From positions 11,131,501 through 11,195,500 of the forward strand of contig CM066736.1 of assembly GCA_033961575.1 (NCBI GenBank): 64,000 bases of DNA. The letters are read 5' to 3'. This document shows positions 60,901-62,677 of this stretch, in pieces (position 1 is the first letter of the stretch; each line of letters opens with the position of its first letter). The notes beneath the pieces are model-generated. The model saw nothing but the letters and a program-made list of their open reading frames with translations. It did no database searches and had not been told where the DNA came from. Made by a program: the position numbers and the translations under genes. The DNA comes from Aselliscus stoliczkanus (lineage: Eukaryota; Chordata; Mammalia; Chiroptera; Hipposideridae).

Positions 60901-62677
60901 CAACTCCAAGAAGCCTTCTTGGAGGACCCCCCCGCCAAATAAAACAGGTCCCCCTGTTACATATCCATATAGCAACCATGAAGCTCCTTTAGCTCACTAT
61001 CTACAATTAGGCACCTACTGCATACCATTCTAGGAATGGGTTTACAAGAAGCTTCCGGTTTGGCAGAGAGAGACAGAAAAGAAACAGAATATAATAATAA
61101 GTATTACTGTGTAATAGCCAACACATACAGAACACTTACTGTTTGCCAGGCATTGTTCTAATGGCCTTCTTTCCTTATTTATTGGGTTGTTGGAAAAGCC
61201 ATGATGCATTTTTGCAACGAAAAACAGAAAAAAATACATCATGACTTTTCTGACCACCCAGTATTTTTTACTTTAAGAAAACATATTGGCTACATTTTTA
61301 TATTAACATTGTCCCCACAGTTCTTATTTTGAAAAATTGCAAACCTGCAGAAAAGCTGAAGGATAGTAAAATGAACACCCTTTCATCCTTCATGTAGATT
61401 CACTGACCATTAACGTTTCACCACATTTGTCTTTCTTGTAAGTTTTCCCCCTAAACCTGTTGTTGACATATAAATTGCTGACATATTGCCTGATCATCCC
61501 TAAATATTTCTGCATATGTCTCCCAGGAACAAGGGCATTCTCTCCCATAACCACAATTCCACTATCACACCTAAGAAATTTTAAATTTAAATTTTAAATT
61601 AAAAATATTCAGATTTCTCCGGTTGTCTTCAAAATATCCCTCATAGCTAGAGTTTTGTCCACCCCCAATCCAGGATCCAATCAAGAACTATATATTTGAT
61701 TGTCATGTCCAAGTGTTTTTAACATTAGTTAATCTTCCTATGAGGGGAGTACTTCACAGTACATCCCCATTTTACAGATGAGGAAACTGAGGCATAGGGA
61801 GGTTAAATCACTTGTCCAAGTCATAGCTAGAAAGTGGTGGAACTCGTTAATATGTCCAGCCTCCCTGCATTTCTCCTGACGCCTGTGGTCTGTTCTCAAC
61901 CCAGCTGCCAAAGGGATCTTTTACAAGGGATCCCTTGACATGCAAATCATATCAAGCCACTCTGCTGCTCAGAGCCCTGCCATGGCTCCCTACTTCTCTC
62001 AGAATAAAAGCCAGGGTCCTCGCGGTGGCCCACAAGGCCCTATACAATCTGCAACTCCCTGCAACAACCCTCTGACCTCATCTCCCCGTCCCACTCAACA
62101 CTCCAGGCATAGCCACACTCCTTGCTGTTCCTCCCACACACCAGGCACACTCCTGCCTCAGGGCCTTTGCACATACTGTTCCCTCTGTCTGAAGTACTCT
62201 TCCCAGATATCATCAGGACTCACTCCCTACCCTCCCTTGGGTTTTACCCAAATGCCAGTATCTCAGTGACCTCCTCCCTGACCACCCTGTTTAACGTTGC
62301 AGCTCCCCCAAGTATGCCCTGTCACCTCTTCCCTGCTTTCCATCTTAGCACTTAACAACTGACACACACTACATTGTAGAGACTCATTTTGCCAGTTGTC
62401 TCCCCAACTCCATTGTAAGCTCTATGAAGGCAGGAATTGTCAGTTTTGTTCACCGCTGCGTCCCCAGCTCCTGGGACCAAGGTGGACACGTAGTGGACGT
62501 TTGCTAAAGCAGCCCTGGTGGCACTCATTGCTGTCCCCACAGCACGTGTTCTGTGAGGAATGCCTCTGCCTCTGGCTGGACCGCGAGCGCACCTGCCCGC
62601 TCTGCCGCTCCGTTGCCGTGGACACCCTGCGCTGCTGGAAGGACGGAGCCACTTCTGCTCACTTCCAGGTGTATTAG
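1042..62677 (+). CDS. RNFT2: RNFT2, multi-pass membrane RING-type E3 ubiquitin ligase (whole coding span, 10 exons joined)
   Basis: Ten exons join to 1353 nt (450 residues plus TAG) with matching phases and GT/AG at each intron. Seen in the product: residues 43-160 are low-complexity and rich in Gly, Ser and Pro, with a His-rich stretch at about 113-143. Hydrophobic segments lie at about 172-206 (probably two), 219-241, 262-297 (one or two) and 334-349. A C3HC4 RING follows with ligands Cys390, Cys393, Cys405, His407, Cys410, Cys413, Cys424 and Cys427, spaced C-x2-C-x11-C-x-H-x2-C-x2-C-x10-C-x2-C. Family knowledge: RNFT1 and RNFT2 are membrane E3 ligases. RNFT1 acts in ER quality control, and RNFT2 has been reported to promote turnover of the IL-3 receptor alpha chain. 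I recall the human protein as about 444 residues, so this one is full length. Identity rests on recognising near-identical exon peptides from memory. Least certain are the first coding exon and the start codon. Confidence 0.96.
1066..1542 (+). other. RNFT2 intron 1 (477 bp)
   Basis: Short intron with a MIR-like stretch near 1150-1240 and again near 1310-1400, and a perfect 16-bp X-box palindrome 56 bp upstream of exon 2. Confidence 0.75.
1471..1486. promoter_or_regulatory. Perfect RFX X-box palindrome in intron 1
   Basis: GGTTGCCATGGCAACC is a 16-bp perfect palindrome containing the 14-bp RFX-family consensus X-box GTTGCCATGGCAAC. It lies 56 bp upstream of exon 2. Factor binding is inferred from the motif alone. 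Confidence 0.6.
1543..1601 (+). CDS. RNFT2: RNFT2 coding exon 2 (residues 9-28)
   Basis: The acceptor GGCTTTCAG ends at 1542 and the donor is AG/GTAAGC at 1602. The exon encodes [19 protein letters not shown] plus two bases of Arg28. The peptide is polar and basic, as recalled for the cytosolic N-terminus of RNFT2. It contains an alternative initiator, Met13, in good context (AAAATGC). The exon ends in phase 2 and is completed by the first base of exon 3. Confidence 0.93.
4010..4485 (-). mobile_element. Multimeric tRNA-derived SINE, reverse orientation
   Basis: A T-tract at the left is followed by TATTGGGGAATCGAGGAGGG, TTTTTCCAGGATCCATCAAC, and three successive tRNA-like modules each with an inverted B-box (GATTCGAACTG near 4204, GAGTCGAACC near 4331, GAATCGAACTGG near 4421). 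The copy is bounded by CCCCCAAAGA at 4000-4009 and 4486-4495. Confidence 0.75.
4500..4933 (-). mobile_element. Composite long SINE, copy 1, reverse orientation
   Basis: Same family as 22697-23155 and 44370-44824. It has a T-tail, TTCTTCAGTCTAGTTGTGGA, a GC-rich body and a head ending CACTCAGCTGGCCC. Duplication CCCCCCAAAGATTTT is at 4485-4499 and 4934-4948. Confidence 0.8.
6655..7005 (-). mobile_element. MaLR/MLT1-type LTR, reverse
   Basis: Contains CTCTGGAGGCTGCAAGTCCG, CTTCTCCCTGTGTCTTCACA and CTGGGGGTTAGGGCTTCAAC-like blocks known from MLT1A-type LTRs in antisense. Confidence 0.65.
7128..7612 (+). CDS. RNFT2: RNFT2 coding exon 3 (residues 28-190), His/Gly-rich tail and first membrane segment
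   Basis: The acceptor CTTCTGACCCAG ends at 7127 and the donor GTGAGT starts at 7613. This is the largest coding exon. It begins [17 protein letters not shown] and then runs through a Ser/Pro/Gly-rich stretch, Gly and Glu runs near residues 101-111, and a His-rich block near 113-143. It ends with [15 protein letters not shown] and the first hydrophobic segment, [13 protein letters not shown]. High GC and CAC-type codons make the opposite strand look open over 234 codons, but that is a shadow. The His-rich block has no clear zinc-ligand spacing and is probably disordered. The exon ends in phase 1 (Gly190). Confidence 0.97.
8259..8442 (-). mobile_element. tRNA-derived SINE (CCAGGACCCATCAGC type), reverse
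   Basis: AAATTTTATTGGGGAACAGT, TTTTTCCAGGACCCATCAGC, inverted B-box GGAATCGAACTG. Duplications CCTAGAACCTAACACACA (8241-8258) and CCTAGAACCTGACACACA (8443-8460). Confidence 0.85.
8608..8691 (-). mobile_element. Mariner-type MITE, copy 2 (84 bp)
   Basis: Ends TTGGGTTGTCGGAAAAG and its inverse TTTTTCTGACAACCCAA, flanked by TA at 8606-8607 and 8692-8693. Its asymmetric middle (GTTTTTCGTTGCAAAAATGC) runs opposite to copies 1 and 4. Confidence 0.85.
9378..9558 (-). mobile_element. tRNA-derived SINE (CCAGGACCCATCAGC type), reverse
   Basis: Same family; B-box GGAATCGAACC. Duplication CTCAAATTCTTT at 9366-9377 and 9559-9570. Confidence 0.85.
9992..10068 (+). CDS. RNFT2: RNFT2 coding exon 4 (residues 190-215), membrane segment
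   Basis: The acceptor CTATCCCGCAG ends at 9991 and the donor AAG/GTGAGT starts at 10069. The exon completes Gly190 and encodes [20 protein letters not shown] followed by QVSLK. The first half continues the hydrophobic stretch from exon 3. NST at residues 205-207 is a formal N-glycosylation sequon close to the membrane edge; whether it faces the lumen is unknown. The exon ends in phase 0. Confidence 0.97.
10069..13074 (+). other. RNFT2 intron 4
   Basis: A MaLR-type LTR follows the donor almost at once (10098-10582). MIR-like fragments lie near 10770-11200 and 12480-12840. About 11640-12300 contains no repeat I recognise. Confidence 0.55.
10098..10582 (-). mobile_element. MaLR/MLT1-type LTR, reverse, diverged
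   Basis: CTGTAACAAATGACCACAAG at the left, GGACATCTTTGAGAGGCCAT and CTTATGCCTGCCAC at the right. Confidence 0.55.
13075..13175 (+). CDS. RNFT2: RNFT2 coding exon 5 (residues 216-249), membrane segment
   Basis: The acceptor TTTCTCTCCAG ends at 13074 and the donor AG/GTAAGC starts at 13176. The exon encodes EKRSV and then the long hydrophobic helix [20 protein letters not shown], followed by FSSQQLYN and the split Ser249. The basic EKR just before the helix suggests a cytosolic edge there. Peptide and phase match RNFT2. Confidence 0.97.
14456..14536 (-). mobile_element. Mariner-type MITE, copy 3 (81 bp)
   Basis: Inverted ends TTGGGTTGTCAGAAAAGTCA and TGACTTTTCCGATAACCCAA, flanked by TA at 14454-14455 and 14537-14538. 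Same orientation as copy 2. Confidence 0.85.
14886..15006 (+). mobile_element. Short tRNA-derived SINE (GGCCGGCC type)
   Basis: Head GGGCCGGCAGAGTGGCGC, B-box GGTTCGGGTCCC, end GGCCAGTGACACTGCCCTC and A-rich tail. Perfect 16-bp duplications AAAGATATTTATTATA at 14870-14885 and 15007-15022. Confidence 0.9.
15482..15531 (+). repeat. (GT)n microsatellite, about 49 bp, uninterrupted
   Basis: Pure GT run inside the target duplications of the SINE at 15531-15626, so it occupies the position of that SINE's A-tail. Confidence 0.95.
15531..15626 (-). mobile_element. Short tRNA-derived SINE, reverse, with a (GT)n in its tail
   Basis: Reads TGAGGGCAGTGTCACTGGCC to CACTCGGCCGGCC. Duplications CTTTTCACTACTATC (15467-15481) and CTTTTCGCTACTATC (15627-15641) enclose the SINE and the GT tract together. 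Confidence 0.9.
16673..16826 (+). CDS. RNFT2: RNFT2 coding exon 6 (residues 249-300), membrane segments
   Basis: The acceptor TCCTCCCCACAG ends at 16672 and the donor AAG/GTAGGT starts at 16827. The exon completes Ser249 and encodes 51 residues. These include [20 protein letters not shown] and the downstream [16 protein letters not shown], together one long or two short membrane helices with embedded Lys, Asp and Pro. The exon ends in phase 0. It is the last exon before the 37.8-kb intron 6. Confidence 0.97.
18706..18830 (-). mobile_element. L1 3'-end fragment, reverse
   Basis: T-tract followed by TTAGTTTCAGGTGTACAACA and TACCCCTCAAAGTGACAACC; the same block recurs at 28845-28940. Confidence 0.55.
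19026..19066 (+). repeat. A-tract followed by (GA)n
   Basis: About 25 A residues followed by GAGAGAGAGAGAGAC. No SINE body precedes it that I can identify. Confidence 0.8.
19783..20160 (-). mobile_element. MaLR/MLT1-type LTR, reverse, diverged
   Basis: GTGGCAGCTCTAACAAATTG, GCTTTGGAGGTCAGAATTCC, TCTTACAAGGACCGTTGAGA and GTGACATGGACACCTTTG blocks in the usual order. Confidence 0.55.
20735..21130 (-). mobile_element. MaLR/MLT1-type LTR, reverse, diverged
   Basis: GTGGCTGCTGTAACAAATTC, GTTCTGGAGGCCACAAGTCC, TATAAGGACACAGGTGTTGC, GGGACTAGGACCTGG. Confidence 0.55.
22194..22283 (+). repeat. (GGAT)n microsatellite, about 85 bp
   Basis: Near-perfect tetranucleotide run with diverged GGAT-like units on the left from about 22080. 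Open in all frames by composition only. Confidence 0.95.
22697..23155 (-). mobile_element. Composite long SINE, copy 2, reverse orientation
   Basis: Full-length copy with perfect 13-bp target duplications GGAGTTTAGTCTT at 22684-22696 and 23156-23168. The body has imperfect tandem units around GGCTGCTGGCCACTCAC; the head (right end) is the minus strand of the short SINE type. Confidence 0.85.
23385..23985 (-). mobile_element. L1 3'-end remnant, reverse
   Basis: CAAGTTTTACTGAGGTAAAA, TATAGCCATCACCTCTGTCT, GAATAATATTCCATTCTGTG. The minus strand translates to pieces such as [15 protein letters not shown], typical of old L1 3' regions. No intact ORF. Confidence 0.65.
24214..24310 (+). mobile_element. 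Short tRNA-derived SINE with internal deletion
   Basis: Head GGGCCGGCCGAGTGGCGC, but the segment AGCTGGCTTGGGA is missing before CCAGCGGCCCC. Duplications AAAACTCGCCCA at 24202-24213 and 24311-24322. Confidence 0.85.
25405..25612. mobile_element. hAT-type non-autonomous element remnant
   Basis: GTTCAATATGAGAGCCGCAA at the left, CACACGTGGCTAGTGGCTAC and GTTCCATTGGACAGCACTGT at the right, as in an old mammalian hAT-Charlie family. Confidence 0.55.
26490..26670. mobile_element. MER20-like hAT remnant
   Basis: GGGGACATTTGGCAATTTCT, GGAGACACAACTGGGAGG, CAGGGATGCTACTAAAAACA. Confidence 0.65.
26722..27105 (+). mobile_element. MaLR/MLT1A-type LTR, forward
   Basis: GGACTGAATTGTGTCATGTC, TATGTTGAAGTCCTAACACC, GACTGGTGTCCTTATAAAAA, CAAGCCAAGGAGAGAGGCCT, ending near TTAGGGCAGCCCTAGCGGCT. 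Close to the MLT1A consensus as I remember it. Confidence 0.75.
27373..27808 (+). mobile_element. MER2/Tigger-like DNA transposon remnant with a SINE nested inside
   Basis: Starts CAGTCGACGCTTGAATAACA after TA, contains AGTTAAGTTTTGGGGGAGTC, and ends AAAGGTCAACT. It resembles the MER2 (pogo/Tigger) consensus as I recall it. Confidence 0.7.
27632..27738 (+). mobile_element. Short tRNA-derived SINE nested in the MER2-like element
   Basis: GGCCGGCCGAGTGGCGCGGT head, GGTTCGGGTCCC B-box, poly(A). GTTATACTC is repeated on both sides (27622-27630 and after the tail), marking the target duplication. Confidence 0.85.
28145..28189. repeat. 45-bp perfect AT-rich inverted repeat (20-bp arms, 5-base loop)
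   Basis: Left arm 28145-28164 and right arm 28170-28189 are exact reverse complements around a TATAA loop, next to further TA-rich repeats from 28119. It could extrude as a cruciform. Confidence 0.9.
28191..28790 (-). mobile_element. MaLR/MLT1-type LTR, reverse, diverged
   Basis: CAGTGGCTGCCTAACAAATT with GGCGGCTTAAAGAACACC, then CACAGTCCTGGGGATTAAAG. The left edge abuts a perfect AT-rich hairpin. Confidence 0.5.
28845..29250 (-). mobile_element. L1 3'-end fragment, reverse
   Basis: T-rich start, TAGTTTCAGGTGTACAAAAC, then a second TCAGTTTCAGGTGTAAGTGC block at about 29078, suggesting two pieces of the same family. Confidence 0.55.
29608..29711 (+). mobile_element. tRNA-derived SINE, forward, short form
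   Basis: TCAGTTAGCTAGGTTGGTTA (A-box region), GCTGGTTTGATCCCCACATG (B-box region), poly(A). AAAAAATCCTAAC before and AAAAAATCCTTAC after. Confidence 0.75.
30843..31060. mobile_element. hAT-Charlie-like remnant
   Basis: TTCAGGGGTTGACAAAGTAT at the left and GGCCCTTTAAGAAAAAATTT GCTAACCC at the right. Confidence 0.55.
31940..32130 (-). mobile_element. L1 ORF2 fragment, reverse, no longer coding
   Basis: The minus strand encodes [20 protein letters not shown] and [10 protein letters not shown], the start of the L1 reverse transcriptase motif region. It is a short fragment cut off at both ends. Confidence 0.6.
34120..34480 (+). repeat. L2-type LINE 3'-end remnant
   Basis: TATTTATTGGACGTCAACAG, GTGCCAGGCATCCTGCTAGG, then GACCTCTGAACTGAGTTTTG. 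Confidence 0.6.
34513..34548 (+). repeat. 18-bp tandem duplication
   Basis: ACATAGTAGGTGTGCAGT is followed directly by ACATAGTAGGTGTGCGGT, one mismatch. Confidence 0.9.
35280..35322 (+). repeat. (GT)n microsatellite, about 42 bp
   Basis: Pure TG run immediately left of the Tigger-type remnant. Confidence 0.95.
35323..35816. mobile_element. Tigger-type (pogo) DNA transposon remnant
   Basis: CCCCGTATCAGCGGTTTCGC at the left and GGATAAGGGGGGGACTGCTG at the right are imperfect inverted ends. Internal blocks such as GAATGTATCCCCCATGGATA fit Tigger-family repeats from memory. It directly follows a (GT)n tract. Confidence 0.65.
36223..36315 (-). mobile_element. Short tRNA-derived SINE, left member of a pair
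   Basis: GAGGGCAGTGTCACTGGCCC through GGCCGGCCC, T-rich tail at 36200-36222. The right edge is an A-rich spacer, not a clear duplication. Confidence 0.85.
36342..36433 (-). mobile_element. Short tRNA-derived SINE, right member of a pair
   Basis: GAGGGCAGTGTCCCTGGCCC through CGGCCGGCC. CCTGCTAAATCTT at 36187-36199 and 36434-36446 flanks both SINEs together. Confidence 0.85.
36790..36972 (-). mobile_element. tRNA-derived SINE (CCAGGACCCATCAGC type), reverse
   Basis: T-tract, TTATTGGGGAACAGTGTG, GGGGATCGAACCGGCAACC. AGGGCTG is repeated at both edges (36780 and 36973). Confidence 0.85.
37065..37171 (-). mobile_element. Diverged fragment of the same SINE family
   Basis: GGAGGGCACAGCTCACAGTG, GGGATCAAACCAGCAACC, CTAACCGGCCACCC; no clear duplication and lower similarity, so older or truncated. 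Confidence 0.6.
37180..37290 (-). mobile_element. MaLR/MLT1-type LTR fragment, reverse
   Basis: GGTTCTAGGGATTAGGACGT, GGACATCTTTGGGAGGTCAT and TTCAGCCTGCCACA. Confidence 0.5.
38850..39060 (+). repeat. L2-type LINE 3'-end remnant
   Basis: AAATATTTATTGAGTGTCCA, CTGTGTGCCAGGCACTGCAT, CATTAAACAAATAAACATAC. Confidence 0.6.
40354..40375. promoter_or_regulatory. Consensus CRE (TGACGTCA) centred in a 22-bp perfect palindrome
   Basis: The full CREB/ATF octamer TGACGTCA is at 40361-40368. Perfect dyad symmetry extends seven bases further on each side (CGGCCGG...CCGGCCG). Its position in a CpG island is typical of functional CREs. Confidence 0.65.
40381..40393. promoter_or_regulatory. RFX X-box with one-base spacer, 12 bp from the CRE
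   Basis: GTTGCCAGGTAAC fits the X-box pattern GTNRCC-N(0-3)-RGYAAC. The CAGGTAAC part also reads as a good splice donor (CAG/GTAACG at 40388), so an alternative first exon could end here. Confidence 0.55.
40518..40610 (-). mobile_element. L1-like fragment bordering the CpG island
   Basis: TTTTGAGATATAAATTACAT and AAAGCTCGATGAGTTTCTAC resemble old L1 3' sequence. Weak. Confidence 0.4.
40618..40955. mobile_element. hAT-type non-autonomous element remnant
   Basis: CCAATAGAAATATAATGCAA, TTCTAGTAGCCACATTCAAT and CTACTGTATTGGGCAGCGCA fit the family seen at 25405-25612. Confidence 0.55.
41386..41644 (-). mobile_element. tRNA-derived SINE, longer variant, reverse
   Basis: GATTTTATTGGGGAATTGGG, TTTTTCCAGGACCAGTCAGC, a duplicated middle (two TCAATCTTAGTTG/CCAATCTAGTTG blocks) and one inverted B-box GGAATCAAACC. 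Intermediate in length between the short form and the multimer at 4010-4485. Confidence 0.75.
41722..41830 (-). mobile_element. Short tRNA-derived SINE, reverse
   Basis: T-tract then GAGGGCAGTGTCACTGGCCC, ending CACTCAGCCAGCC; only a short CTCTGTT repeat remains as possible duplication. Confidence 0.8.
44370..44824 (+). mobile_element. Composite long SINE, copy 3, forward orientation
   Basis: Head GGGCCGGCCGAGTGGCGCAT, B-box GGTTCGGATCCC, body of GC-rich repeats, then a tail CCCCAATAAAATCTTC plus poly(A). Perfect 16-bp duplications AGAATTAGAGTAAGCT at 44354-44369 and 44825-44840 show that the whole ~455 bp moved as one unit. Confidence 0.9.
45300..45565 (+). repeat. (CAT/CAC)n trinucleotide array, about 265 bp
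   Basis: Interspersed CAC, CAT and ATC-frame units without stops, ending in CATCATCATCATCAT. It yields long open frames on both strands (His, Thr/Ile, Met/Val/Asp repeats) that are not genes. Confidence 0.95.
45658..45781 (+). mobile_element. Short tRNA-derived SINE
   Basis: GGGTCGGCCGAGTGGCGTGG head, GGTTCGGATCCC, A-rich tail; duplications AAAACGTATTGGA (45645-45657) and AAAAGGTATTGAA (45782-45794). Confidence 0.85.
46115..46229 (-). mobile_element. Short tRNA-derived SINE, reverse
   Basis: T-rich tail, GAGGGCAGCGTCACTGGCCC through CTTGGCCGGCCC; duplication CAAATAATGT at 46105-46114 and 46230-46239. Confidence 0.85.
47280..47660 (+). repeat. L2-type LINE 3'-end remnant
   Basis: TTCATTCCGCAGACATGTAT, GCCAAGCACTGTTCTAGGTC, AGGTGACATTTGTGAAGAGA, AATGCAAAGGCCCTGGGGTA. 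Confidence 0.65.
48105..48525 (-). mobile_element. MaLR/MLT1-type LTR, reverse, containing a (GGGA)n tract
   Basis: CTGCTGTAACAAAATGCCAC, CTCTGGAGGCTAGGAAACCC, then (GGGA)n, GGGCACTAATCCCATTCATG, and GTGGGGACACAGTTCAATCC. Confidence 0.65.
48287..48363 (+). repeat. (GGGA)n microsatellite with GGAA interruptions
   Basis: All-purine tract on the plus strand, lying inside a MaLR-type LTR. Confidence 0.95.
50858..51564 (+). repeat. (ATGG)n array of about 700 bp with ATGC, GGTG and ACAT variants
   Basis: Tetranucleotide array with regularly placed variant units. A block starting GGATGAATGG recurs at 51031 and 51203 (172-bp offset), and ATGGGTGGATACATGAATGG recurs at 51341 and 51409 (68-bp offset). 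No stop codon arises in any frame, which explains the minus-strand frames of up to 313 codons ([12 protein letters not shown]). Confidence 0.95.
52410..53080 (-). mobile_element. L1-type remnant, reverse
   Basis: TTTTTGACATAATTTTAGAC, AATAGTACAAGCTCCCATAT, CCCTTCACCCAGCCTCCACT. The same block occurs, diverged, at 61320-61420. Confidence 0.5.
53225..53820 (-). mobile_element. L1 ORF2 C-terminal and 3' remnant, reverse
   Basis: The minus strand reads [20 protein letters not shown] and [15 protein letters not shown], clear ORF2p C-terminal sequence, then stops; downstream is typical L1 3' sequence. Dead copy. Confidence 0.75.
54655..54804 (+). CDS. RNFT2: RNFT2 coding exon 7 (residues 301-350), last membrane segment
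   Basis: The acceptor GTGTGGTTGCAG ends at 54654 and the donor AAG/GTGAGG starts at 54805. The exon encodes exactly 50 codons, from [20 protein letters not shown] to [16 protein letters not shown]. An amphipathic stretch (residues 304-325) precedes a final hydrophobic helix (about 334-349). Met328 in YIMGDD is the first ATG available to any transcript starting in intron 6; such a product would keep one membrane helix plus the RING. Confidence 0.97.
54805..56061 (+). other. RNFT2 intron 7
   Basis: About 54908-55260 is an L1 3'-end remnant in antisense, followed by a MIR-like fragment (55310-55420). The remainder is unrecognised. Confidence 0.6.
54908..55260 (-). mobile_element. L1 3'-end remnant, reverse
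   Basis: TTCAATTGAGGTAAAATTCA, ATCTAGTTCCAAGACGTGTT, GGACATTTCATATAAATGGA; same block order as 23385-23640. Confidence 0.65.
56062..56127 (+). CDS. RNFT2: RNFT2 coding exon 8 (residues 351-372)
   Basis: The acceptor CTCCTTTCAG ends at 56061 and the donor CAG/GTGAGT starts at 56128. Twenty-two codons encode [19 protein letters not shown] plus TSQ, a basic linker between the last membrane helix and the RING. It starts and ends in phase 0, so skipping it would keep the frame. Confidence 0.97.
56128..56262 (+). other. RNFT2 intron 8 (135 bp)
   Basis: Very short intron between the linker exon and the first RING exon, with standard GTGAGT donor and CAG acceptor. No repeat. Confidence 0.9.
56263..56364 (+). 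CDS. RNFT2: RNFT2 coding exon 9 (residues 373-406), first half of the RING
   Basis: The acceptor TCTCCCAAACAG ends at 56262 and the donor CAG/GTAAGC starts at 56365. Thirty-four codons carry RING ligands Cys390, Cys393 (CAIC) and Cys405. Ile392, just before the second Cys, is the usual E2-contact hydrophobic position. The preceding intron is only 135 bp. Human RNFT2, as I recall it, has LLCQ where this sequence has LMCQ, a conservative change next to Cys405. Confidence 0.97.
57015..57260 (+). repeat. L2-type LINE 3'-end remnant
   Basis: TTCAGCAAATGTGTACGAGT, ATCCTATCAGACACCAGGGA, GGAGATAGGCACATACATAA. Confidence 0.5.
57899..57936 (+). repeat. (AC)n microsatellite, about 37 bp
   Basis: Pure AC run in intron 9. 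Confidence 0.95.
58025..58600 (-). mobile_element. L1M-type remnant, reverse
   Basis: GATAGACCACAATTGTTTAA, ATTACTGGGTCAGAGGGTAT, TTTAATTTGCATTTCCCTAA and TGAGCATCTTTTCATATGCT are typical old L1 3' blocks. Confidence 0.7.
58911..58955 (+). repeat. (AATG)n microsatellite, about 45 bp
   Basis: Uninterrupted AATG units in intron 9. Confidence 0.95.
59208..59310 (+). repeat. (GGAT)n microsatellite with diverged flanks
   Basis: GGAT units with GGATGCAT variants; weaker GGAT-like units continue to about 59480. Confidence 0.9.
61182..61261 (+). mobile_element. Mariner-type MITE, copy 4 (80 bp)
   Basis: Starts TTGGGTTGTTGGAAAAGCCA, ends TGACTTTTCTGACCACCCAG, with TA at 61180-61181 and 61262-61263. 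The middle (TTTTTGCAACGAAAAACAG) matches copy 1 orientation. Confidence 0.85.
61285..61730 (-). mobile_element. L1-type remnant, reverse
   Basis: ACAGTTCTTATTTTGAAAAA, TTCATGTAGATTCACTGACC, and an AT-rich segment. Related to 52410-53080. Confidence 0.45.
62543..62677 (+). CDS. RNFT2: RNFT2 terminal coding exon 10 (residues 407-450 and stop), second half of the RING
   Basis: The acceptor GCTGTCCCCACAG ends at 62542. Forty-four codons and TAG encode [20 protein letters not shown] onward, giving RING ligands His407, Cys410, Cys413, Cys424 and Cys427 with Trp417 and Pro425 at the usual E2-interface positions. The C-terminus ends AHFQVY as recalled for RNFT2. All eight zinc ligands are intact, so the ligase domain looks functional. 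Confidence 0.98.
   Translation, partial: HVFCEECLCLWLDRERTCPLCRSVAVDTLRCWKDGATSAHFQVY

Larger units (their letters stand above)
56365..62542 (+). other. RNFT2 intron 9, splitting the RING between Gln406 and His407
   Basis: Contains MIR-like fragments (about 56480-56620, 56690-56830, 61740-61860, 62360-62520), an L2-like piece (57015-57260), L1 antisense remnants (58025-58600, 61285-61730), several microsatellites (57899-57936, 58911-58955, 59208-59310), a mariner MITE (61182-61261) and an old fragment near 60540-60640. About 59520-60540 is unrecognised. Confidence 0.6.
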